Assembly (NCBI GenBank): GCA_947478845.1
Contig: CANJXC010000021.1
Coordinates: forward strand, 1 to 32,892
Length of the DNA stretch: 32,892 bases
Direction of reading: 5' to 3'
Source: Spirochaetales bacterium
GTDB lineage: Bacteria; Spirochaetota; Spirochaetia; JABEVK01
Below are positions 1 to 7,948 of the stretch, piece by piece (position 1 is the first letter of the stretch; every line of letters begins with the position of its first letter). Under the pieces are notes generated by a model. The model saw nothing but the letters and a program-made list of their open reading frames with translations. It was not told where the DNA came from and ran no database searches. Both the position numbers and the translations under genes were made by a program.

Positions 1-3000
1 CTCGCTAAGCGGTTGGCGTTCCCCGCACCCGTTCCCGTGATACCAGCCAGCGATACCGCTGCCGTTCCTGCCGTCAGGGTTAAGGAGAAGGCTCCGTTTG
101 TTGTTCCGGTCACCGAAAGATCCCCAGTGGCACCGCCTCCGTTGGTTATAGCCGTGTTGGCCTGTAGAACCAAGTTTCCCGTGAAGCTCACCGCGCTCGA
201 GGTGGTCGTATGCGTGCCGTTGGTTTGAATGGTGGTCGCTGTCACCAACTGCGCCCCCGTGGTCGTCACCGAGGCTCCGAAGCGGGCGGTTAACGCAGAC
301 ACCACCGAGAGGCTTGTCAGTGGCGTGGTTAAGCCAACCACACCGGCAATGCTGACCGTACCGTTGGACCCTGGGGTCAGAGTCAGAGCTTTGGCGCCAT
401 TGATGGTGCCTGTTCCGGCAAAGGTAATGGCTCCGTTGTTGGTGGTCACTCCAATTGGAGTTGCACCAAGGGTTGTTGCGCCCGTAAAGGTGATGTTGGC
501 AGCACTTGTTGTTGCTTGGTAGGAGGTTCCGTTGAGCGTGATCGCCGTGGAAGTGACACTCTGGGTATCGCTGGTAAATACCGAGTTGAGTACCGAACTG
601 GAGGCGCTCGACACCGTCAGGCTTGTCAGTGGCGAGCTGCCGCCTACAACACCCGCGATGCTGACCGTCCCAGTGGCTCCCGGGGCCAGAGTCAGGGCAT
701 AGGCACCATTGATGGTTCCTGTTCCGGCAAAAGCAATAGCCCCGTTGCTGGCGCTCAGCGACGTGGAACCGGCCAAGGTTGAGACTCCCCAGCTCTGGTT
801 TGCATTGCCAGTGGTCACCGTGCCGAAGAAACTTGTCACACCGGCGGTGTGAGTGACACCGGCTAAGAAGTTTACTGTGTCGGTACTTTCATCGCCCAAG
901 GTCAGGGTTCCGGTGTTGTTGAGCGTGGAAGTCCCGGTAATCGTGTTGTTGGTACCAGTGAGGCTGATGTTGTAAGCCGCTGTTCCCGCGGCGGCAGTGA
1001 GGTTGCCCGACAAGGTGAGATTGCCTGCCACTGAAATCACGGAGGAGCTGTCGGTGATGGCCAGGTTGACAGCCGACAACGCTGAGCCGAAGGCGACGCC
1101 AGCGGACTTGGTGATTGTCACTGTGCCGAGGTTGGAGCCGACCGCTCCGGTGATGCTGACTGCACCTGAGGTATTGATGGTTAGGTTGGGTGTGCCCGAA
1201 GCGCCGTTGATGGTTGAGTTTGCCGCAATGAGGCTAGCCGCGCCTGCTCCCAACGTCAGGGTCGTGGCGGCAGCCAAGGTAGTTGCCGCCACTGTGATTG
1301 CGCCGGTCGAAGTGCCCCCAATGAGCGTATTGGCCGTGGTGGAAATCGCATTCCCATCAAAATTGAGCACACCAGTTCCTGACGCCGAGATGGTTCCTGC
1401 CAACGATTTAGAACTAGGAGCCGTTGCCGTAACGCCGGCGGTAAACTGTGTCGAAGTACCGGCCACGGTGAGAGTGCCGGTGTTGTTGAAGGTGGTGGCG
1501 CCTGCAATGGTGTTGGTAGTGCCGGTGAGGCTGACGTTGTAGGTTCCTGCTGCCAACGTCAACCCGGTCGTCAAAGTCAGATTGCCTGCCACGGAAATCG
1601 AGCCCGTGCTGTTGGTGATGGCCAGCGTGGCAGCCGACAAAGTGGACGAGAAGGTCGTTCCATTGGAATTGGTCACCGTCAAACTGTTGCTAGCCCCGGT
1701 CACGGCTCCCGAAACATTGATAGTGCCGCCCGAGCCAGCGTTGAAACTAAGGTTGCCACCGAGAGTCAAGTTCGACAGGGAGAGGTTCTGCCCGGCCCCA
1801 CCCCCGGTGGCCAAACTGCCGGTAAAAGTATTTGTTCCCACAGTGGTGGAAGTCACCCCGCCCGTGAAAAGGTAACCAGCTCCAATTGTGACGCCACCGG
1901 TGTTGGCAAACGTTACGGCAGAGGTTGTCGTCCCTCCCGAGGTTAGGTTGATCCCATAAGCACCGGCTCCGCTGACGGTCAGCGTGGTCGCATTCAAGGC
2001 ATCGGTAAAAGTGACGGTACCCGCTCCACGGGTTGCAGTGATGACCGTAGCCCAGCTCTGCCCGTTGCTGGTCACCGACTGGGCTCCGCTGCCATTCAGG
2101 TTGAGCGTGGAAGTTCCTGACACCAGCGTCGCACCGGTGGAGGCCAAGGGATTCAGGTTGAGGTTACCTGCCACGCCAAGGGTGAAGGTGGCTAAATCTA
2201 GGGTGCCTCCGGTTCCTGTATTGGCCGCTTGGAAGTTGCCGGCCACGTTGGCAGAGGTCGCCAGCGTCCCGCCTTGGTCGAGAGTTAGGTTGGCAAAGGA
2301 GCCGGTCCCTTGGCTGAGGCGAGGAGAAGCCGAGGTGAACCGGACGGTAGAGGTCGAAGTGCTCGCCGTCAAACTGGTGACCTCCCAGTTTCCGCCCACC
2401 GTCAAAGTGCCCCCGGGTGCCGATAGAGCAGCAAGAGAGGTGACCTCTCCCGCGACATCGAAGGTTCCTGTTATCGCCGAGGCGTTGACGGTTCCGGTGC
2501 CCGAAAGGTTACCAGCCAACGACACGTTGTTGTTTCCCAGCGTGAGCGCACCAGAGTTGACGGTCAGGTTCCTGAGGTTGGTGGTGGTGCCCACAGGCCC
2601 GGTCACACTCGCCGACCCGGCGCCCAAGGCAAAAGTCGCATCGTTGGTGGCGGCCGACCCGTTCAAGGCGGCGGTCAACGAAATCACCCCGGAACTGGTG
2701 GTAAAGGTGCTAGAAGCGCTAAGCGTCACGTTGCCAGAATACGTTTGGTTGCCATTGGTGGTGACGTTGCCAACGCTCAAGGCTGCTACCGAAGCATTCG
2801 TTGAGCTCAGGCTCAGACTGGTCAGCGGGGTGGTAGCGCCCACCTCGCCATTCAGGGTGACGGTTCCGGTCCCGGCGCTGAGGGTGAGCGTCTGCGCCCC
2901 GTCGAGGGCAGCAAAACTTACCGAACCCCCGCCTGAAGAGGTCCAGGTGGTGATGCTGGTAGGTCCCGTCAGCTCTACAGCCTGGGAGACGGTAACGGTC

Positions 3001-4721
3001 GGCGAGGTGCCCGAGCTCAAGTTGACCACGGTGCCCTGGAGTTGACTGCCCTCCAGCGTCAGCGCCCACCCGCCCAAGTTGAGGGTGCCGGAACTCACCA
3101 GCAGGTCGCCGCCGAGCGTCAGCGCGCTGGTGGTCAGCGTCACCGTGTTGGTACTGCCGATAGTCAGGTGGCCTAAAGGCACCGAGGCCGCCAAGGTTTT
3201 GGTACCGTTCATGGTGAGGGTCAAGTTTGTCGGATTCGACACTGTATTCGAAACTTCCACGTTGCCGGTCGCCGTGATGGTGTTGCTTGCAGGGTTGGTC
3301 AGGGTGCCCGTGCTGGTGAAGTCGCCAGAGGAAAGTGAACCGGAACTAGCTATCGTTGCTGAGTTGACCAGACTGCCGACGGTTAAGGTGGTGGCGACGG
3401 GGATAGTCAGGATGCCCCCGGTGACGGTCAATTCTCCGTCTAGGGTCAAGTTGCTGGATAGGGTGGCGGAAGTGGCAGTGCTGCCCACTTGAAGGTTGCC
3501 CAGTGTGGTCGTGGCGCCAATCGTGGAAGAAATGCCGGTAACAACGAAGGTACTATTGGTCGGTGAACTAAAAGTGCCCCCTACACTGAGGTTTCCACTG
3601 GCGGTGATGGTGTTGGTGAACCCATTGGTCACTGTGCCCGAGCTGACGGAAAAGTCGCCCACGTTGGCCGATGCGCCATTGGCGGTGATAAAAGCGAGGT
3701 CTCCTCCGTTGATGTTCACAGCCGCGCCGCCGCTATTCAATTGCCCTGTGGGCCCAGCCACCGAGAGGGTACCCGAGGTGAGAGTTACGGCCCCGGTGTT
3801 GAGCACGTGGGTTCCAATGGCAAAGGTGGCACCGGCATTGTCCAGCGTCAGGGCAGTGAAGGTGGCATCGCCATCGAGAGACAGCGTTCCCGCCGTCGAA
3901 ATTGTCAGGTTTGGGGAGTAGCTGATGTCGCCCACCACAAGGGAGTTTGTGCCCAGGCTGAGGCCGGTACCGGAGAAGCTGAACACCCCCCCAGAGCCTT
4001 TGAGAATCAGACTTCCATCGGAGGAGTCCAGCGCTAGGGTGCCGGAGTTGGTGAGCGTCTTGCCCCCAGTAACGTTGAGAGTGACCGCTTCGCTCTCGAC
4101 CGAGGAGTCGAGGGTCAGCTTTTTGCCAGCGCTAATGGAAAGATTGCCCACCGTTGAGCTCCCGGTCCAGCGCACGTCGCTGCCCCCAACGGACACCGTG
4201 TCGAAGGTTTGCCCGTTGGGTCGGACGGTCTGCATCGCGCCACCATCGAAGATCACGGTTGACCCCGTCGCATTGGCCAAGACCCCCAGAGTTAGGTCGC
4301 CGCTCAGGCTGAGGGTCGAGTTGTTGGATAGGGCTAAGGTTGCCCCGGTAAACACGGCATTTCCGGTCACCGACAACGTAAACGTGGAGCCCAAAGACAG
4401 CGTCGCTGTGCTCGAAACGGTTAGGTTTCCATGGGTCGCCAGTGAGGTGCTCAGTGTCAGATTAACCGCGGCATCCACCACAACATCGAAGTCGCTGTAG
4501 GTGATCGAGCTCGTGTCGGTAATGGTCGCGTTGGTCGAAAACGTCGCGCTGTCGCCAGAGTCCAAACCAGGATAGCCCGTCCCAACCGACCAGTTTCCGG
4601 GGTCGGTCCAGGTGGCTGCGTCGCCGCCGCCAGTCCAGCTGTAGCTTGTCGCTCCCCACCCCGCCCCCGCAAGAGCACCCATGAGAAAAACAAGAATGGA
4701 AACTCGGGTTAGACGAACCAA
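1..4721 (-). CDS. Giant secreted beta-repeat surface protein (autotransporter-type passenger), 3' end outside window
   Basis: The minus frame is open without a stop from the TTG at 4721 to the window edge, giving about 1,573 residues. The N-terminus has basic residues, a hydrophobic stretch and a likely signal-peptidase site after GAGWGA, so it is exported. A W-rich start (SYSWTGGGDAATWTDPGNW) resembles the opening of autotransporter-associated beta-strand proteins. The rest is a monotonous run of Thr/Ser/Gly/Val/Ala-rich strands such as GNLTLS, GTLTVAG and NTITGTSTLNNTG, typical of a beta-helix or beta-solenoid. Similar units recur, for example FAGTGTINGA...LTL...GTVSIAGVVG at about 310-450 and 620-760. 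The TTG start is chosen because an AGGTGAGG Shine-Dalgarno lies 11 nt upstream and the signal peptide begins there; ATG at 4682 would cut into the signal peptide. The C-terminal anchor (beta-barrel or other) is not visible. Many plus-strand open frames here are shadows of this gene. Confidence 0.82.
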   Translation of the reverse strand, partial: MVRLTRVSILVFLMGALAGAGWGATSYSWTGGGDAATWTDPGNWSVGTGYPGLDSGDSATFSTNATITDTSSITYSDFDVVVDAAVNLTLSTSLATHGNLTVSSTATLSLGSTFTLSVTGNAVFTGATLALSNNSTLSLSGDLTLGVLANATGSTVIFDGGAMQTVRPNGQTFDTVSVGGSDVRWTGSSTVGNLSISAGKKLTLDSSVESEAVTLNVTGGKTLTNSGTLALDSSDGSLILKGSGGVFSFSGTGLSLGTNSLVVGDISYSPNLTISTAGTLSLDGDATFTALTLDNAGATFAIGTHVLNTGAVTLTSGTLSVAGPTGQLNSGGAAVNINGGDLAFITANGASANVGDFSVSSGTVTNGFTNTITASGNLSVGGTFSSPTNSTFVVTGISSTIGATTTLGNLQVGSTATSATLSSNLTLDGELTVTGGILTIPVATTLTVGSLVNSATIASSGSLSSGDFTSTGTLTNPASNTITATGNVEVSNTVSNPTNLTLTMNGTKTLAASVPLGHLTIGSTNTVTLTTSALTLGGDLLVSSGTLNLGGWALTLEGSQLQGTVVNLSSGTSPTVTVSQAVELTGPTSITTWTSSGGGSVSFAALDGAQTLTLSAGTGTVTLNGEVGATTPLTSLSLSSTNASVAALSVGNVTTNGNQTYSGNVTLSASSTFTTSSGVISLTAALNGSAATNDATFALGAGSASVTGPVGTTTNLRNLTVNSGALTLGNNNVSLAGNLSGTGTVNASAITGTFDVAGEVTSLAALSAPGGTLTVGGNWEVTSLTASTSTSTVRFTSASPRLSQGTGSFANLTLDQGGTLATSANVAGNFQAANTGTGGTLDLATFTLGVAGNLNLNPLASTGATLVSGTSTLNLNGSGAQSVTSNGQSWATVITATRGAGTVTFTDALNATTLTVSGAGAYGINLTSGGTTTSAVTFANTGGVTIGAGYLFTGGVTSTTVGTNTFTGSLATGGGAGQNLSLSNLTLGGNLSFNAGSGGTINVSGAVTGASNSLTVTNSNGTTFSSTLSAATLAITNSTGSISVAGNLTLTTGLTLAAGTYNVSLTGTTNTIAGATTFNNTGTLTVAGTSTQFTAGVTATAPSSKSLAGTISASGTGVLNFDGNAISTTANTLIGGTSTGAITVAATTLAAATTLTLGAGAASLIAANSTINGASGTPNLTINTSGAVSITGAVGSNLGTVTITKSAGVAFGSALSAVNLAITDSSSVISVAGNLTLSGNLTAAAGTAAYNISLTGTNNTITGTSTLNNTGTLTLGDESTDTVNFLAGVTHTAGVTSFFGTVTTGNANQSWGVSTLAGSTSLSASNGAIAFAGTGTINGAYALTLAPGATGTVSIAGVVGGSSPLTSLTVSSASSSVLNSVFTSDTQSVTSTAITLNGTSYQATTSAANITFTGATTLGATPIGVTTNNGAITFAGTGTINGAKALTLTPGSNGTVSIAGVVGLTTPLTSLSVVSALTARFGASVTTTGAQLVTATTIQTNGTHTTTSSAVSFTGNLVLQANTAITNGGGATGDLSVTGTTNGAFSLTLTAGTAAVSLAGITGTGAGNANRLA

Positions 4722-4744
4722 AAAGGGAGATACCTCACCTTCAC

Positions 4745-4773
4745 AGTATACAACTCACACTTCTTATTGTCGG
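4745..4773 (-). promoter_or_regulatory. Candidate sigma-70 promoter of the giant surface protein gene
   Basis: On the minus strand a TATACT hexamer (4750-4745) is preceded at 17 nt by CCGACA, a 4/6 match to TTGACA. The SD of the surface protein lies just downstream, so the leader would be very short. Seen in sequence; activity is inferred. Confidence 0.4.
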
Positions 4774-4804
4774 CACTTCGGCTTGTTCACCGTAACCGAC
4801 CCCC

Positions 4805-4833
4805 TTGTCGACGGAACCTAGTTTCCTTACATT
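4805..4833 (+). promoter_or_regulatory. Candidate htpG promoter
   Basis: TTGTCG (4805-4810), a 17-nt spacer and TACATT (4828-4833) form a reasonable sigma-70-like promoter. The start of transcription would fall about 4840, just before the GAAGGAG Shine-Dalgarno of htpG. A 7-bp inverted repeat, TCGACGG (4808-4814) and CCGTCGA (4837-4843), brackets the -10 element and could be an operator. Confidence 0.45.
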
Positions 4834-4853
4834 AATCCGTCGAAGGAGTTTTC

Positions 4854-6740
4854 ATGTCCAAGCGAGAGTTTCAAACCGAAGTCAACCAGCTGCTGCAGTT
4901 GATCATCCATTCCCTTTACTCCCACCAGGAGATCTTCCTGCGGGAACTGGTTTCGAACGCTTCTGACGCGCTCGATAAACTCAAATACCTCACCCTCACC
5001 GAGGACGCCTACAAGTCGTTGGCCTTCGATCCGCGCATCGATCTCGATCTCGACGAGGAGCACCACACGCTGAGCATTGCCGATACCGGCATCGGCATGA
5101 ACGACGAAGACCTCGTGGCCCACCTGGGCACCATCGCCCGCTCGGGTACCAAAAACTTCCTGAGCAAGCTCTCCGGCGATGCCAAGCGCGATAGCAACCT
5201 CATCGGCCAGTTTGGCGTGGGGTTTTACTCGGTGTTCATGGTCGCCGACCGCGTGGAAGTGATTAGCCGCAAGGCCGGTGAGGAAAAAGCCTGGCGCTGG
5301 ACCAGCGACGGGAAGTCGGGCTTCGAGATCGAGGCCGCCGAGCGCGACAAACACGGCACCACCGTCATCGTGTACTTCAACGAAGAAGGGAAGGAATACG
5401 CCTCGTCGTGGAAAATCAAAGACGTCATCAAAAAGTACAGCAACCACATCGCCTTTCCCATCCACATGACCTACGACAAAAGCGAGTGGGACGAGGGCGA
5501 GAAAAAATCGATCAAAAAGAACACCACCGAGCAGATCAATTCGGCCAACGCCTTGTGGAAGCGCTCCAAGAGCGAGCTTAAGGACGAAGATTACAAGGAG
5601 TTCTACAAAACTCTTTCGGGAGACTGGGAAGAGCCGCTGGTGTGGTTCCACACCAAGGCCGAAGGGACGATGGAGTACACTACCCTGTTTTTTATTCCCA
5701 GCAAGCAGCCCTTCGATTTGTTCCAGGCCGACTTCAAACCCGGAGTGAAGTTGTACGTCAAGCGGGTGTTTATCACCGACGACGATAAAGAACTGCTGCC
5801 CACTTGGATGCGCTTCTTGCGCGGCGTCATCGACTCCGAAGACCTGCCCTTGAACGTCAGCCGCGAAATTTTGCAGCAGAACAAAGTGCTCAGCGCCATC
5901 AAGACGGCCAGCGTGAAAAAAGTGCTCAGCGAATTGCAAACTATCGCCACCAACAACCCCGAGCAGTACGGCAAGTTCATCGAAAACTACAACCGCCTGC
6001 TCAAGGAAGGCCTCTACAGCGATTTCGCCAACCGCGAGGCCTTGCTCGAGCTCGTGCGCGTCAAGTCGACCAAGGCTGTGGGCGAGGATGGCACTGCCAG
6101 TTTCACCAGCTTTGCCGAGGTGAAAGACCGCATGCAGAGCGAGCAGAAGGCTATTTACTACATCACTGGTGGTGCCTCAGGCCAGCTTCGCAACTCACCG
6201 CTGCTCGAAATCTACAAGAAGAAAGACATCGAAGTGCTCATCCTCGACGATGAAATTGACGAAATCGTGTTCAGCGGCATCGAGAAGTACAAAGACATCG
6301 AGCTCAAGTCGGTCAATCGGGCCAGTGCCGGCGAAGACCTCAAGGAAGAGGGCGACAAGAAGAAAGAGAAGGAAGTCAAACCACTTCTCGAAAAGCTGAA
6401 AAAGGCGTTGGGCGACAGCGTGAAAGACGTGCGCTCCTCGGTGCGCCTGGCCGATAGCCCCAGCTGCATAGTTGCCGACGAAGACGACCCCACGCTCAAA
6501 ATGGCGCAGATGATGAAGGCCATGGGCCAAGCGGGCAATATGCCGACGCTCAAGCCCATTCTCGAGGTGAATCCCGACCACGACATCGTGAAGCGCCTGG
6601 CCAACATCACCGACGACGACCAAATTGCCGACGCCGCGTGGTTGCTGCTCGACCAAGCCCTGCTCATCGAAGGCGTGCCCCTCGAAGACCCAGCCAAGTT
6701 TGTTCAGCGGCTCAACCGGGTGCTGGGAAGGGCAATTTAG
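4854..6740 (+). CDS. htpG: HtpG, Hsp90-family molecular chaperone
   Basis: Cytoplasmic ATP-dependent chaperone of the Hsp90 family, 628 residues, full length for bacterial HtpG. The N-terminal GHKL ATPase domain shows the family blocks: EIFLRELVSNASDALDKL near residues 24-42 (with the catalytic E and Mg-binding N), ADTGIGM near 75-82, and GQFGVGFYSVFMVADRVEV near 115-133. The middle domain carries the Hsp90 block SEDLPLNVSREILQQ (about 325-340), including the conserved ATP-contacting Arg. The C-terminal dimerisation domain ends RVLGRAI without the eukaryotic MEEVD tail. The ATG is fixed by GAAGGAG five nt upstream. The gene stands alone, divergent from the surface protein gene and followed by a bidirectional terminator. 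No CIRCE element was seen. The N-terminal sequence resembles spirochaete HtpG from memory. Confidence 0.97.
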   Translation: MSKREFQTEVNQLLQLIIHSLYSHQEIFLRELVSNASDALDKLKYLTLTEDAYKSLAFDPRIDLDLDEEHHTLSIADTGIGMNDEDLVAHLGTIARSGTKNFLSKLSGDAKRDSNLIGQFGVGFYSVFMVADRVEVISRKAGEEKAWRWTSDGKSGFEIEAAERDKHGTTVIVYFNEEGKEYASSWKIKDVIKKYSNHIAFPIHMTYDKSEWDEGEKKSIKKNTTEQINSANALWKRSKSELKDEDYKEFYKTLSGDWEEPLVWFHTKAEGTMEYTTLFFIPSKQPFDLFQADFKPGVKLYVKRVFITDDDKELLPTWMRFLRGVIDSEDLPLNVSREILQQNKVLSAIKTASVKKVLSELQTIATNNPEQYGKFIENYNRLLKEGLYSDFANREALLELVRVKSTKAVGEDGTASFTSFAEVKDRMQSEQKAIYYITGGASGQLRNSPLLEIYKKKDIEVLILDDEIDEIVFSGIEKYKDIELKSVNRASAGEDLKEEGDKKKEKEVKPLLEKLKKALGDSVKDVRSSVRLADSPSCIVADEDDPTLKMAQMMKAMGQAGNMPTLKPILEVNPDHDIVKRLANITDDDQIADAAWLLLDQALLIEGVPLEDPAKFVQRLNRVLGRAI

Positions 6741-6768
6741 GCCCATCCGCCGGTTAGGTGGGTAGAAT

Positions 6769-6815
6769 AAAAAAAGGCGATCCCTCGGTCGTAGACCAGG
6801 GGGATCGCCTTATTT
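6769..6815. terminator. Bidirectional intrinsic terminator behind htpG
   Basis: Perfect 9-bp inverted repeat GGCGATCCC (6776-6784) and GGGATCGCC (6801-6809). On the plus strand it is followed by TTATTTGTTTG; on the minus strand it runs into seven consecutive T. The minus orientation is therefore the stronger terminator, which implies a minus-strand gene once ended just upstream at 6834. Confidence 0.8.
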
Positions 6816-6833
6816 GTTTGCGGAAAGGAAAAG

Positions 6834-6891
6834 TCAGCGGGGTTGGTAGTTAGTGGCCACCCGGTCGCGGTAGGCGCCGCTGGTAATCTGG
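6834..6891 (-). pseudogene. C-terminal stump of a lost minus-strand gene
   Basis: Reading minus from 6891 gives QITSGAYRDRVATNYQPR followed by TGA (6836-6834), directly before the strong minus-strand terminator. Its upstream side is cut off exactly where the IS element begins (6892), and no continuation was recognised on the other side of the element. It is most simply the last 18 codons of a gene whose body was deleted with or after IS insertion. Identity unknown. Confidence 0.4.
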
Positions 6892-6969
6892 TGATCTACC
6901 CCCAAAGAACTGGACACTTTTTCTGGCAGAACTCGCATAATTGGCGAGACTGGCAGGGGGAGCGGACCG

Positions 6970-7236
6970 ATGAGGAAGTCGACTTACAAGGACGAGCAGA
7001 TCGCCTTTGCATTGAAACAGGCGGACACGGGGACGCCAGTGGCCGAGGTCGTGCGCAAAATTGGTATCAGCGAACAGACCTTCTACCGATGGAAGAAGAA
7101 GTTCGGCGACATGCTGCCTAGCGAGGTCAAGAAGCTTCGGCGGCTTGAAGAGGAGAATCGGCCACTGAAGCAGTTGGTGGCCGACCTGAGCTTGGACAAG
7201 GCCATGCTCCAGGACGTTCTTTCAAAAAAAGTCTGA
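6970..7236 (+). CDS. IS3-family transposase OrfA (HTH protein)
   Basis: 88 residues beginning MRKSTYKDEQIAFAL, with the helix-turn-helix block GTPVAEVVRKIGISEQTFYRWKKK at about 18-42. This is followed by the leucine-rich helix LRRLEEENRPLKQLVADLSL and the ending DKAMLQDVLSKKV, typical of IS407-group OrfA. The 3' end carries the slippery run A7 (7224-7230), the usual site of the -1 frameshift that fuses OrfA to OrfB; the following -1 frame does read as OrfB (LTPTRRRELAENL). OrfA itself looks intact, but its partner is deleted, so at most it could act as a DNA-binding protein or inhibitor. Confidence 0.85.
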   Translation: MRKSTYKDEQIAFALKQADTGTPVAEVVRKIGISEQTFYRWKKKFGDMLPSEVKKLRRLEEENRPLKQLVADLSLDKAMLQDVLSKKV

Positions 7237-7846
7237 CGCCTACCCGGAGGCGTGAGCTGGCCGAGAACCTGATCGCCGTGTACCGGGTGAGTGTCAGGAG
7301 GGCCTGCAGACTGGTAGAGATGGACAAGTCGACCTAACGAGGCCTGGGCGGGCGATCTTGATCGCCTGGATTCTTGTGTTGGCTCAACTGTTCAATGGCA
7401 AGCGGTTCCGAACCCTGACCTTGGTCGACACCTACACCCGTGAGTGCCTGGCAACGCATGTCGGCCAATCGATCCGTGGCATCGACGTGGTGTCCGTGCT
7501 GGAGGGTCTGATTCCGCTCCGGGGCAAGCCCGAACATATCCGGGTCGACAATGGTCCCGAATTCATCTCGAAGGATTTGGACCTCTGGGCGTACTCCAAC
7601 GGCGTTCACTTGAGGTTTTCTCGACCGGGAAAGCCGACGGACAACGCTTTTATGGAGTCGTTCAACGGAAGCCTTCGAGACGAATGCCTCCAGTCGAACT
7701 GGTTTCTGTCTCTGGACGACGCAAAGGACAAGATCGAAACTTGGCGAAGGGACTATAATGAATACCGGCCGCATAGTTCGCTAGGGTACAAAACCCCGGC
7801 CGACTTTGCAGCCCGCTACGAGGCACCAGACAGCCTGTCAGGCTGA
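7233..7846 (+). pseudogene. IS3-family transposase OrfB, deleted and frameshifted
   Basis: The first fragment (7233-7337) reads LTPTRRRELAENLIAVYRVS and continues through RRACRLVEMDKST to a TAA. It lies in the -1 frame relative to OrfA and matches the OrfB N-terminus. The second fragment, in another frame from about 7355, contains QLFNGKRFRTLTLVD, the second catalytic Asp in RVDNGPEF, the catalytic Glu in FMESFNGSLRDECL and the closing NEYRPHSSLGYKTPADF. Roughly 100 codons between them are missing, including the W-x-x-D segment with the first catalytic Asp, so the DDE triad is broken. Seen directly; loss of transposition is inferred. Confidence 0.85.
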
Positions 7847-7948
7847 CAAAACTAACATTTTAAGTGTCCAGGGAATGGGGTACGGTCACTATGTCTGTGT
7901 TAAACGGGTTGGGCACGTTTTTGGATTATCTGAGGCTTCTACCGAGAG

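Larger units (their letters stand above)
6892..7888 (+). mobile_element. Defective IS3-family element (IS407-like), internally deleted
   Basis: The left end begins TGATCTACCCCCAAAGAACT and the right end, read on the minus strand, begins TGACCGTACCCCATTCCCTG. Both continue GGACACTT, forming imperfect inverted repeats of roughly 27 bp. The element is about 997 bp, shorter than the usual 1.2 kb or more of IS3 elements, because the middle of orfB is missing. The flanking tetranucleotides (CTGG at 6888-6891, CTAT at 7889-7892) do not match, so there is no target duplication and the flanks have been rearranged. It holds orfA, a 5' fragment of orfB and a 3' fragment of orfB, and cannot encode an active transposase on its own. 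Confidence 0.8.

Noticed and set aside
13-3921. Long plus-strand open frames rich in Val, Pro and Ala
   Set aside because: They are antisense shadows of the Thr/Ser/Gly-rich repeat protein on the minus strand, whose codons (ACC, AGC, GGC, GTC) avoid creating stops in the opposite frame.
4827-5939. 370-codon minus frame opposite htpG
   Set aside because: It lies fully inside htpG, an unmistakable gene, and shows no family motif; high-GC codon use keeps the opposite strand open.
6892-7892. Target site duplication of the IS407-like element
   Set aside because: The flanking tetranucleotides CTGG and CTAT differ, so no duplication can be claimed.
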